DNA of 64,000 nt from Nitrosomonas sp. (GTDB lineage: Bacteria; Pseudomonadota; Gammaproteobacteria; Burkholderiales; Nitrosomonadaceae): NCBI RefSeq assembly GCF_019752415.1, contig NZ_JAIEME010000025.1:42551-106550 (forward strand), in the 5' to 3' direction. Shown here piece by piece: positions 10,512 to 18,728 of this stretch. Below the pieces are notes generated by a model, which saw only the letters and a program-made list of their open reading frames with translations, was not told the origin of the DNA and did not search any database. The translations under genes and the position numbers were made by a program. The number at the start of each line of letters is the position of its first letter. Position 1 is the stretch's first letter.

Positions 10512-10587
10512 GGCGAATTAGCTCAGTGGTTAGAGCAGCGGAATCATAATCCGTTGGTCCCCAGTTCGAATCTGGGATTCGCTACCA
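10512..10587 (+). tRNA. tRNA with CAU anticodon (tRNA-Met or lysidine-type tRNA-Ile2; cannot be separated by eye)
   Basis: ggcgaattagctcagtggttagagcagcggaatcataatccgttggtccccagttcgaatctgggattcgctacca: 7-bp acceptor stem, D-arm, loop ATCATAA (CAT), T-arm GTTCGAAT, encoded CCA. Confidence 0.93.
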
Positions 10588-10593
10588 AATAAA

Positions 10594-10632
10594 ACAAGGG
10601 GTTATCTTAACAGACTAATCCCTTTTTCTTTT
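10594..10632 (+). terminator. Terminator downstream of the tRNA
   Basis: aaggggttatcttaacagactaatccctttttctttt: stem and T-run. Confidence 0.55.
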
Positions 10633-10969
10633 CTGTGGGGCACTGTTGGGGCCATCTCAAAAAACAAACCACAGAAAATTACTCATCCTTATACTTCCAT
10701 ACCCTCATACTTCCGCGTCTTATATGCTAGATAAGACACTGTTCAATCTTGTTTTTCATATCTTAACAAATCCACCACAAAACCCACAAAAGCACTCTAT
10801 TTTATTTTTAATAGCCCCATAGTTGCCCCATACAATAATTAATTAATTATATCTAATTGATAATTAATTACTGTACTTATGTTTACACGTGATTATATGT
10901 CCGTTGTTGCTATTTATGGTCACTATGTTGTAATCTGCTCAAAGTGATTAATCACTTGCAGGAGCAATT

Positions 10970-12049
10970 ATGGCAAATATCGAAAAGCGTGTTTCTAATG
11001 ATGGAAAAATCAGTTATCGGGTAAAGATAAGATTAAAAGGTTATCCAAGCCAATCCGCCACATTTGAACGCCTTACTGATGCGAAGAAATGGACGCAGCA
11101 AACAGAATCAGCAATTCGTGAGGGTCGCCACTTCAAAACCACAGAAGCGAAACGCCATACCCTAACCGAATTGATAGACCGCTATTGCCGGGATGTATTA
11201 GCTAAAAAAACAAAGAATGCCCGAGACCAAATACGGCAATTTGAATGGTGGAAAGCTGAAATAGGTAGTCATGCCCTATCAGATGTAACACCGTCTCTGC
11301 TTGTTCAGTACCGTGACAAACTAACTAATGGCATGACTTCGCATGGTAAGCTTCGCTCACCAGCTACCGTGAATCGGTATATGGCCGCCCTATCAGTTGC
11401 CTTCACTACAGCCGCAAAAGAATGGGGATGGATTGATGATAACCCCATGCGCAAAGTAACCAAGCCCAGAGAATCACGCGGGCGCGTTCGTTTCTTGTCC
11501 GATGAAGAACGTATATGCTTATTAAAAGTCTGCAAAGAATCCAGCAGCCCATATCTATACCCTGTTGTGGTGCTGGCATTGTCTACTGGAATGCGCCGAG
11601 GTGAAATTATGGGTCTGACTTGGGACGTGATAGATTTAAACCAAGGCCGTGCAATACTGCATGAAACTAAAAACGGCGAACGCCGCGCCGTGGCGATTAC
11701 TGGTCATGCTTTGGAATTATTAAAGGAATTGTCCAAAGTTCGCCGGATTGATAGCAATTTAATTTTTCCATCCAAGGAAAACGCACCACAAAAGCCACAG
11801 AAGCCTATAGATTTACGCACACCATGGGAAACAGCCGTAAAAAAAGCCGAGCTACAAGATTTTAAATTTCATGACCTACGTCATAGTGCTGCAAGCTACT
11901 TGGCTATGAATGGCGCAAGCCTAGCCGAAATTGCCGAAGTATTAGGACATAAAACCTTGCAGATGGTTAGGCGATACGCTCATCTATCGGAAGGCCATAC
12001 CGCCCGCGTAGTGGCTTCCATGAACGACAAGATTTTTGGAAACGTGTAG
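10970..12049 (+). CDS. Tyrosine recombinase / phage-type integrase
   Basis: ALSTGMRRGEIMGLTWDVIDL, FKFHDLRHSAASYLAMNGASLAEIAEVLGHKTLQMVRRYAHLS: catalytic R..HxxR..H/Y pattern. Confidence 0.95.
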   Translation: MANIEKRVSNDGKISYRVKIRLKGYPSQSATFERLTDAKKWTQQTESAIREGRHFKTTEAKRHTLTELIDRYCRDVLAKKTKNARDQIRQFEWWKAEIGSHALSDVTPSLLVQYRDKLTNGMTSHGKLRSPATVNRYMAALSVAFTTAAKEWGWIDDNPMRKVTKPRESRGRVRFLSDEERICLLKVCKESSSPYLYPVVVLALSTGMRRGEIMGLTWDVIDLNQGRAILHETKNGERRAVAITGHALELLKELSKVRRIDSNLIFPSKENAPQKPQKPIDLRTPWETAVKKAELQDFKFHDLRHSAASYLAMNGASLAEIAEVLGHKTLQMVRRYAHLSEGHTARVVASMNDKIFGNV

Positions 12050-12054
12050 TTGCC

Positions 12055-12624
12055 ATGTCTGAAAATATAACTCAAAGCAATCTCGAACTATGGGATGTAG
12101 TCGAAGCAATTAAACAAATAACACATGACGGTCTGCTAGATACAATTGAAATTATGAATCAACCTAATTTTTTCGTAGATCGATATGTTCGAGGTGGCAT
12201 GCTGAGAGCTGAGGCTGAAATCAGAATTAGCGGAATGATTAATATTGCAATAAGGACAGGTCAAATTAAAGACCTTGACACACCAGCAAATTGGATTGCA
12301 TGGGCAAAGCGCAATGGTTTCGCTACTGATCATCTTAAATCTTCAAACCAAGAAGAAAAAACTGATTCAAAATCAGATAATAAAAAGGAAAATGAGTTAC
12401 ATAGTTTGATAGAAGATATCTATAAAAGCCTTGGTTGCCCAAAAAACAATGGAATTATTTGGAAAACACTGAAATCAGATCAAAAAGATAAGGCATATGA
12501 TAAAAATGAGATTGTGCAGGAAATTACAGGAGATATTATTTATTGGACTTCCCGCCGTGGAATAGAGCAAACGATGAAACGAAAAACTTTTGATAATTTT
12601 CTTTCAACATTACGAAAAAAATAA
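12055..12624 (+). CDS. Hypothetical protein, follows integrase
   Basis: 189-aa ORF starting 6 nt after integrase stop; no recognised motif. Confidence 0.6.
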   Translation: MSENITQSNLELWDVVEAIKQITHDGLLDTIEIMNQPNFFVDRYVRGGMLRAEAEIRISGMINIAIRTGQIKDLDTPANWIAWAKRNGFATDHLKSSNQEEKTDSKSDNKKENELHSLIEDIYKSLGCPKNNGIIWKTLKSDQKDKAYDKNEIVQEITGDIIYWTSRRGIEQTMKRKTFDNFLSTLRKK

Positions 12625-12753
12625 TTTATCCCGGCTACCGTCCCGCCTTCCCGATGTGATGTTAGCTGGGAAATGTGCAGTGTAGAGTCTTAGCCAGAAC
12701 ATCCTGTTACATAGCAATCTTGCGCCGTAACGGGTAACTGAAAAGGATTTACG

Positions 12754-13041
12754 ATGCATAATAATATTACCGTAACGCAAGCTATTAAATCAGCTTATCC
12801 CGATTTACCTTCACAACCCCGCACACTGTTGACTGTTCGCCAGTTCAGCGACAAACATTCGGCTTTCACGCAAGGCGCAATCCGCAATCTAATTTTTTTA
12901 GCTGAAAGTAGAAAAACATCAAGAGGCATTATCACAGGCAATGGTCTGAATATTGCCCTGGTAAGAATAGGCCGAAAAGTGCTTATTGATGAAGCCAAGT
13001 TTTTTCAGTGGATTGATGAACAGCAAGAAATCAGCAAATGA
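12754..13041 (+). CDS. Small DNA-binding/excisionase-like hypothetical protein
   Basis: 95 aa; TVRQFSDKHSAFTQGAIRNLIF..GRKVLIDEAKFFQWI resembles an excisionase/wHTH pattern; overlaps the next ORF. Confidence 0.55.
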   Translation: MHNNITVTQAIKSAYPDLPSQPRTLLTVRQFSDKHSAFTQGAIRNLIFLAESRKTSRGIITGNGLNIALVRIGRKVLIDEAKFFQWIDEQQEISK

Positions 13042-13337
13042 AGGCACTTGCTCAATCACTTCAGAACGTTAAGGCTTATATTCGCCCCGTTGATTTTTAC
13101 CGCAGCGAATTACCCGCAATGCCGCCGCAGCGTGGCAGTGGATGGCGTGATGGCGGATTATGTCCATTTCATCTTGATAAGCACGCCGGAAGCTTTCGAG
13201 TAAATCTTGAAACCGGTGCTTTCCTTTGCTTTTCTTGTGGTTCCAAGGGTGGGGATATTATCGCATTCATTCAACAGCGAGACGGCCTGAGCTTTCCGGA
13301 AGCAGTGCAAAAACTATCGAATGAATGGGGGTTATGA
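13038..13337 (+). CDS. CHC2 zinc-finger (DnaG-like) primase domain protein
   Basis: GGLCPFHLDKHAGSFRVNLETGAFLCFSCGSKGGDIIAFIQQRDGLSFPEAVQKL: CHC2 zinc ribbon. Confidence 0.85.
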   Translation: MKALAQSLQNVKAYIRPVDFYRSELPAMPPQRGSGWRDGGLCPFHLDKHAGSFRVNLETGAFLCFSCGSKGGDIIAFIQQRDGLSFPEAVQKLSNEWGL

Positions 13338-14545
13338 TGCAGGGCATACCCGAAAAATTCAAAGGCAAACTGCGCCGATTTGTTTGGGAGTATCGAAACC
13401 CTCAAAGTGAAACACTTGGTTATGTTGCCCGCTTTGATGATGATGGCAAGAAGAAAGAGATTGTGCCCTATTTTAAACGCAGCAACGGGCGCGACTGGCA
13501 GCATGGCAGCGCAATCGAACCGCGCCCATTGTTTGGATTGGATGTATTAAATCAAGCTGAACTTAAGCGTGCTGTATTCATTGTTGAAGGCGAAAAAGCC
13601 GCCACAGCCTTGCAATCTTTGGGATTGGTGGCGATTACTTCGCAAGGCGGTAGCAAAGCAGCCCTTAAAACAGACTGGAAACCATTAAATGGGCGTGAAT
13701 TCGTTTATATGCTTCCTGACAATGATGAGGCTGGGGAAAGCTATATTAAGGTCGTGGCTGCAATCCTGATGAACCTTGATAAACCGCCTACGATAACCAT
13801 AGTACGTTTACCCAATCTTCCGCCTGCTGGTGATGTTGTTGACTGGATAACATCTAAAATTGTTGAAGTTTTACTGGATTGGGATGGTTATGAGCCAATA
13901 CCAAAAAGTGTGATTGATAATGGCACTTTGCTGAATGATTTTAAAGAAGCAGTAAAACAGCATAGCGAACCAGTGCCCGATGAATGTAAAGCTGATTCAG
14001 AGCAGCTAAATATGAACAACTGGCCAGCGCCTATCAGCTTGGAATCCGTCAGGCTTCCGCCATGGCCGGATGATGTCTTTCCTGGCAGCATTCAGGACTT
14101 TGTAACTGCTTTAAGTAAATCCACAGAAACCCCGCCTGAATTATCTGCAATGATGGTGCTGGCAGCAATCAGCGCCGCCGCTCAAGGCAAATACCGGGTG
14201 CGTGTTAAAGCTGATTATTTTGAGCCTGTAAATATTTGGACATGTGCAGCGCTTCCACCGGGTAGCCGGAAAACAGCCGTACAAATGGCAGCAACTGCGC
14301 CGTTGACCAAATGGGAAAAACTGCAACGTGAAGAATTAGAGCCTGCAATTCAGAAAGCACAAGCCGATGATGCAACCATACGCGAACAAATAAACTTCTT
14401 ACGCAAACAGGCAAGTAAAGCCAAGGGCGCAGAGTTTGAACAGCTAAAAAAAGAGATTGCCGATATTGAATGTTGTAGGGCGGGTTATTTGGTATGGGCG
14501 AAGAATATGAAAAATATTAAATCATGCATTTATTGTTTATGTTAG
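13325..14545 (+). pseudogene. Toprim/DUF3987-like primase-helicase protein, 3'-truncated
   Basis: Toprim-like VFIVEGEKAATALQSLG and YMLPDNDEAGESYI; DUF3987-like WPAPISLESVRLPPWP...PPELSAMMVLAAISAAAQGKY...PPGSRKTAVQM (A..GSRKT Walker A-like); ends abruptly after ~14470 in unrelated sequence. Confidence 0.7.
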
Positions 14546-14581
14546 AGCAAAACTAATCTCATTTATTTCTAATTTGAACAA

Positions 14582-15937
14582 ATGGAAGAATTCGATAACC
14601 AATCAGAAGCTCTAATTACTGCAGCCAAAAATGAATTGGCGCGTCGAGGAATGCCGTTTTCAGAAAAAAATTTTATACGCTACGTAAAAAGTGGTAATGC
14701 TAATGCGGTGCAACTGTATTTACGTGCGGGTATATCACCAAATGCAAGACTTGATACGGAAAGTGCCTTAGCCGCCTCAGCGAATCATGGCCACAGGCAG
14801 ATAACAGAACTACTTCTTAACGCTGGCGCTAATCCCGTTTCTTTGCTGGATGGTCTTAAAATCAGCAAATCTTCACGAGACGTTTGGGATCGACTATCGA
14901 GTCTTACAGGGGTATTTACCTTTCTTTCTAGCTTGTTCATTGCAGCTATTGGGTGGCATTTTACTAGCTCCTATAACGAGCGGCAACTAGCACTGACAAG
15001 TTCACAAGTGCGTCAAGAACAAGCGAATAAGCAATATCAAAATCGATTATTAGAAATGCAAACCGTAGAAAAGATGATTCCCCACCTTATTAAAGATGAA
15101 CCGAGCAAGCAAGCAGCTGTAATAGCTATTAGTGCTTTAGCATCACCCGAAGTCGCCGCACGAGTAGCAGAAACATATGGAGGACAAGGATCTATTAATG
15201 CATTAGCGCAGTTGGCAAGAACTGACTCGGCAAATTCATCAGCTCCCGCCATCACGGCTCTGACTAACATTGCGTCACGTGAGTCGGAATCTTATAAACC
15301 GGCTCATGAGGCACTTGGCAGCGTGCTTGAAGGGAGAGATAGAGCAATCGTAAAGCTTTTGGAAAATGAAGTAGCCATTTGCAATGGTTTCGTAATTGGA
15401 GGGAAGCAAGGTTGGGTTGTAATACCAAGATACTGCATTGATCGAACTAAATCGACAAAGTCCTTAATGTCGATCCAATTTGGGGATGGAAAGAAAGCTC
15501 AGGTCACTTCTCGAAGAAATAGTCCAGAAGGTTTGCTCGTTTTTCTGAAGCTAGATGCTGAATCGCCTACTTTTTTACATCTATCTAGAAAACAATTGCC
15601 AGTTGGAAGTGCTGTTTCTCACATCTCCTACCATCTAAACTCTTTAAACACTAACGACCGTAGTCTACTTAGTATAGTTCTGGGGGTAGTAGTTGAGTCT
15701 GGAAAAATGTCATTTCTAGATGTAGTTTCCCGCGATAAGGATATTTCTGCATATGGCTTAAAAGTAAAATTGAATATCAACAATCAAGACTATCTTTTAG
15801 GTACAGGAGGGGGTCCACTTCTAGATGACGAGGGAAATGTTGCATGTATGACGTTTATGCGTGATGCAAAAGGCAATGAGCAATGCGTTTCTGCAGAAGT
15901 GATTTCAACTGCTCTCAGCTCATTAAAGGCTGAATAA
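14582..15937 (+). CDS. Ankyrin-like / TM / coiled-coil / ARM-like / degenerate trypsin-like protein
   Basis: N-terminus: NANAVQLYLRAGISPNARLDTESALAASANHGHRQITELLLNAGANP (ankyrin-like); TM FTFLSSLFIAAIGWHF; C-terminus GFVIGGKQGWVVIPRYCID...YLLGTGGGPLLDDEGNV resembling trypsin without the triad. Confidence 0.7.
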   Translation: MEEFDNQSEALITAAKNELARRGMPFSEKNFIRYVKSGNANAVQLYLRAGISPNARLDTESALAASANHGHRQITELLLNAGANPVSLLDGLKISKSSRDVWDRLSSLTGVFTFLSSLFIAAIGWHFTSSYNERQLALTSSQVRQEQANKQYQNRLLEMQTVEKMIPHLIKDEPSKQAAVIAISALASPEVAARVAETYGGQGSINALAQLARTDSANSSAPAITALTNIASRESESYKPAHEALGSVLEGRDRAIVKLLENEVAICNGFVIGGKQGWVVIPRYCIDRTKSTKSLMSIQFGDGKKAQVTSRRNSPEGLLVFLKLDAESPTFLHLSRKQLPVGSAVSHISYHLNSLNTNDRSLLSIVLGVVVESGKMSFLDVVSRDKDISAYGLKVKLNINNQDYLLGTGGGPLLDDEGNVACMTFMRDAKGNEQCVSAEVISTALSSLKAE

Positions 15938-16079
15938 TATAATACTTTAGTTTGAAATAAATCAAATTTTTAACTACAGCATACAAATGCAAGTAAGTTA
16001 TATGCGGAAACTGATGTTGAAACAAATTCAACAATTTACCCAAAAAGTTATTGCAATTAGTATTTATTCTATTTATGAA

Positions 16080-16272
16080 TCGAATAGGACGCAAATTATT
16101 ATACTTTTGTCCTAATAAGTGCCAAATAAGACGCAAAAAAATTCTATTTTCGTCCTATTTTTTGATATTTTGTACCAAATTAGTTTTTGCTTGATATTTT
16201 TTCTAACACATTGGTTCATGCTCTTTTCGCGCTTTTTTTCTTTCTATTTATTTAGTACCAAATAGGACGCCC
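16080..16272. repeat. Dispersed direct/inverted copies of an AATAGGACGC-like motif in an AT-rich spacer
   Basis: aataggacgc at 16083 and 16261, aataagacgc at 16125, inverted gtcctatt ~16152, inverted-like gtccta ~16109. Confidence 0.55.
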
Positions 16273-16403
16273 CCTCACAGATTGCAAGCTGTGGCAAGGT
16301 ATTTTCTCGGTTACTTTCAATAAAAAACCGCCCTATCTGTCCATATACAGACTAAAATAAAAAAAGTAGCAGAAAATTTAATTATCAATGGATTATTTTC
16401 TCA

Positions 16404-16769
16404 ATGAAGAAAAAATTATCACTTACATTAATAGCAGCAATCCTCCTGCTTAATGGATGCGGATCAGTCAGAGAAAATAGAATCAGACAAGATGTATTAT
16501 CTGACAACAGCATGCCGGAAGAAATACGCAGGGCGATCGATCTTAAGGAGCTGGTCGTTGGCATGACACAAGAACAAGTGATAGCTTCCTGGGGGCTTCC
16601 TTGTAAATGGTGTTATGGAACGCGCAAAAGCGCAAGTGGAGACACATGGGAATACCATCTTCCCGGCGCTGATTTTTTAGTGGTTGGCGCTGATTTTTTG
16701 GGTGTTGGAACCGGAACTTATGTGTACTTTGATAGCAGCCAAAAACTTAAGCACTGGTCCCAAAAATAG
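16404..16769 (+). CDS. Small lipoprotein, BamE/SmpA-like
   Basis: Lipobox LLLNGCGS; VVGMTQEQVIASWGLPCKWCYGTRKSASGDTWEYHLPG. Confidence 0.6.
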   Translation: MKKKLSLTLIAAILLLNGCGSVRENRIRQDVLSDNSMPEEIRRAIDLKELVVGMTQEQVIASWGLPCKWCYGTRKSASGDTWEYHLPGADFLVVGADFLGVGTGTYVYFDSSQKLKHWSQK

Positions 16770-16822
16770 AACTGGTATTCCGTGCTAGAACCCTTTCTTT
16801 AGCGCAATCCCCTGAATTGACT

Positions 16823-18302
16823 TTAATCTGACAGCGCCGCTGCAATTTCTCTGAAGCTGTTCAGCCCGGCCTCAAGATTCTCGATGATTTCACCCGCCAG
16901 CACATCCGGCTCGGGCAGATTGTCCAAATCGGCCAAACTCTTATCCTTTAGCCAAAAAATATCCAGACTGGTTTTGTCGCGTGCGATGATTTGCTCATAA
17001 CTGAATTTGCGCCAGCGGCCCTCCGGATTGCTTTGCTCGTTCCATGTCTCCTTGCGCTCGTGGCGGTTCAGCGGGTTATAGCAAGTGATGAATTCCTGCA
17101 AATCCTCAAAGCGCAGCGGTTTCTTTTTTAACGTGTGATGGATATTGGTGCGGTAATCGTAATACCAGACTGCTTTTGTCCACGGTTCTTTGCTGGCTTC
17201 CCGGTTATCAAAAAACAGCACGTTTGCTTTCACGCCGTTGGCGTAGAAAATGCCGGTAGGCAATCGCAAGATCGTGTGCAAATCGGTGGTTTCCAGTAGT
17301 TTCTTGCGTACTGTTTCCCCCGCCCCGCCTTCAAACAGCACATTATCCGGCACCACCACCGCAGCCCGCCCGGTTGTTTTCAGCATGGTGCGGATATGCT
17401 GCACGAAGTTGAGTTGTTTGTTGGAAGTCGTTGCCCAGAAATCCTGCCGGTTATAAGTCAGATCGTCTTTTTCCTGTTCCCCTTCATCATTGGTGAAACT
17501 CATCGCGCTCTTCTTGCCGAACGGCGGATTCGCCAGCACGTAATCGAAGCGGCGCCCGGAATCAGCCACTAGCGCATCATTGGGCGAAATCATGCTATCG
17601 CCGTCGATCTCGCCAATGTTATGCAAAAACATATTCATCAAAGCGAGTCGGCGTGTACTCGCGACAATTCATTGCCGAAAAACGTTTCGTATTTGAGAAA
17701 TGCTTTTTGTGTTTTATCCATCGCATGCTCGGCGACCAGAAAATCATACGCCGCCAGAAAGAATCCGCTTGTGCCGCACGCCGGATCGGCAATGGTCTTG
17801 CCGGGTTCCGGGCGCACGCATTGCACCATTGCCCGGATCAATGCGCGCGGCGTGAAGTATTGCCCTGCACCGGACTTGGTATCTTCCGCGTTGCGTTCCA
17901 ACAGTCCCTCGTAGATGTCGCCCTTCACATCAGCGCCCATCGTCACCCACTGGGTTTCGTTCACCATATCGATCAGGCGGTACAGTTTGGCCGGGTCCTG
18001 GATTTTGTTTTGCGCCTTGGTAAAAATCGTCCCCAGCATTCCCGGCTTTTTGCCCAGCTCCATCAGCAGCGTCACATAATGCACCTCCAGTTCCGCGCCA
18101 CGCTTGAGCTTAAGGCTTTGCCAGTTGTACTCGGCAGGAATATCCACGGTGCGGTTATACGGCGGCTGGCTGTATTCATCCGCCATCTTCAGGAAAATCA
18201 AATACGTGAGTTGCTCCAGATAATCGCCATAACCCACCCCGTCATCGCGCAACGTGGTGCAGAAACTCCAGACTTTTGAAACGATGGAGCAGTTGCGTTC
18301 AT
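16823..18302 (-). pseudogene. hsdM: Type I restriction-modification methyltransferase subunit HsdM, split by frameshift(s)
   Basis: ORFs 17638..18327 and 16823..17641 overlap by 4 nt; together they give N-terminal HsdM, DPACGTSGFFLAAYD (SAM) and FDYVLANPPFGKKS (NPPF). Confidence 0.88.
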
Positions 18303-18321
18303 GTCTTTGCCCCGAATACTT

Positions 18322-18350
18322 CGTCATTCCCGCGTAGGCGGGAATCCAGC
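18322..18350. repeat. Palindromic repeat (family A half-site)
   Basis: cgtcattcccgcgtaggcgggaatccag. Confidence 0.8.
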
Positions 18351-18351
18351 C

Positions 18352-18555
18352 TTACACCAAGTCCGGCCATAAATCTTTCCATGTCGGATTCATCTTTTCG
18401 ATCAAATTTATTTTCCATTGTCTATTCCAGCTTTTTAAGCTGCTTCTCGCGTTGAATCGCTGCCAGACTCGTTGAATCAGATTACTGGTTACTCCGATAT
18501 ACAAAGTGCCGTTATATTGGCTCGCCAGAATATAAACCGCAGCTTGTTTTTCCAT
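18352..18555 (-). pseudogene. GIY-YIG nuclease-like fragment with internal deletion
   Basis: MEKQAAVYILASQYNGTLYIGVTSNLIQRVWQ then WNRQWKINLIEKMNPTWKDLWPDLV: both ends of a short GIY-YIG protein without the middle. Confidence 0.7.
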
Positions 18556-18607
18556 TATGCAACCGTCCTCGTTTTTTTCACAGGCAAGGAATCAGCCCTT
18601 AATCAAC

Positions 18608-18637
18608 ATGGATTCCCGCCTGCGCGGGAATGACGGC
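18608..18637. repeat. Palindromic repeat (family A half-site)
   Basis: catggattcccgcctgcgcgggaatgacgg. Confidence 0.8.
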
Positions 18638-18662
18638 AAGGGCGCCCTTGCTACTTTCGACA

Positions 18663-18728
18663 GTTATTACCCTCTCTATTACCCTTACTAAAGGGTAATT
18701 ACCCTTACTAAAGGGTAATTACCCTTTC
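18663..18728. repeat. Tandem palindromic TTACCC.../GGGTAA repeat at the Fic stop codon
   Basis: tattacccttactaaagggtaattacccttactaaagggtaattaccctttc: 20-nt unit attacccttactaaagggta repeated, each unit an inverted repeat. Confidence 0.8.

Larger units (their letters stand above)
10588..16800 (+). mobile_element. tRNA-associated integrated element, apparently degraded; right boundary undetermined (may extend to ~24.3 kb)
   Basis: Integrase directly downstream of a tRNA, CHC2/Toprim primase-like genes, AT-rich spacer, no core genes. No second att copy seen by eye. Confidence 0.65.

Noticed and set aside
9637-10521. 294-aa + strand ORF opposite the ubiH-like gene
   Set aside because: Antisense to a confident FAD monooxygenase; low-complexity translation without motifs.
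17653-18279. 208-aa + strand ORF opposite hsdM, and long + strand ORFs 18782..19741 and 22325..23335
   Set aside because: Shadow ORFs of hsdM, Fic and hsdR; the real proteins on the minus strand have clear motifs.
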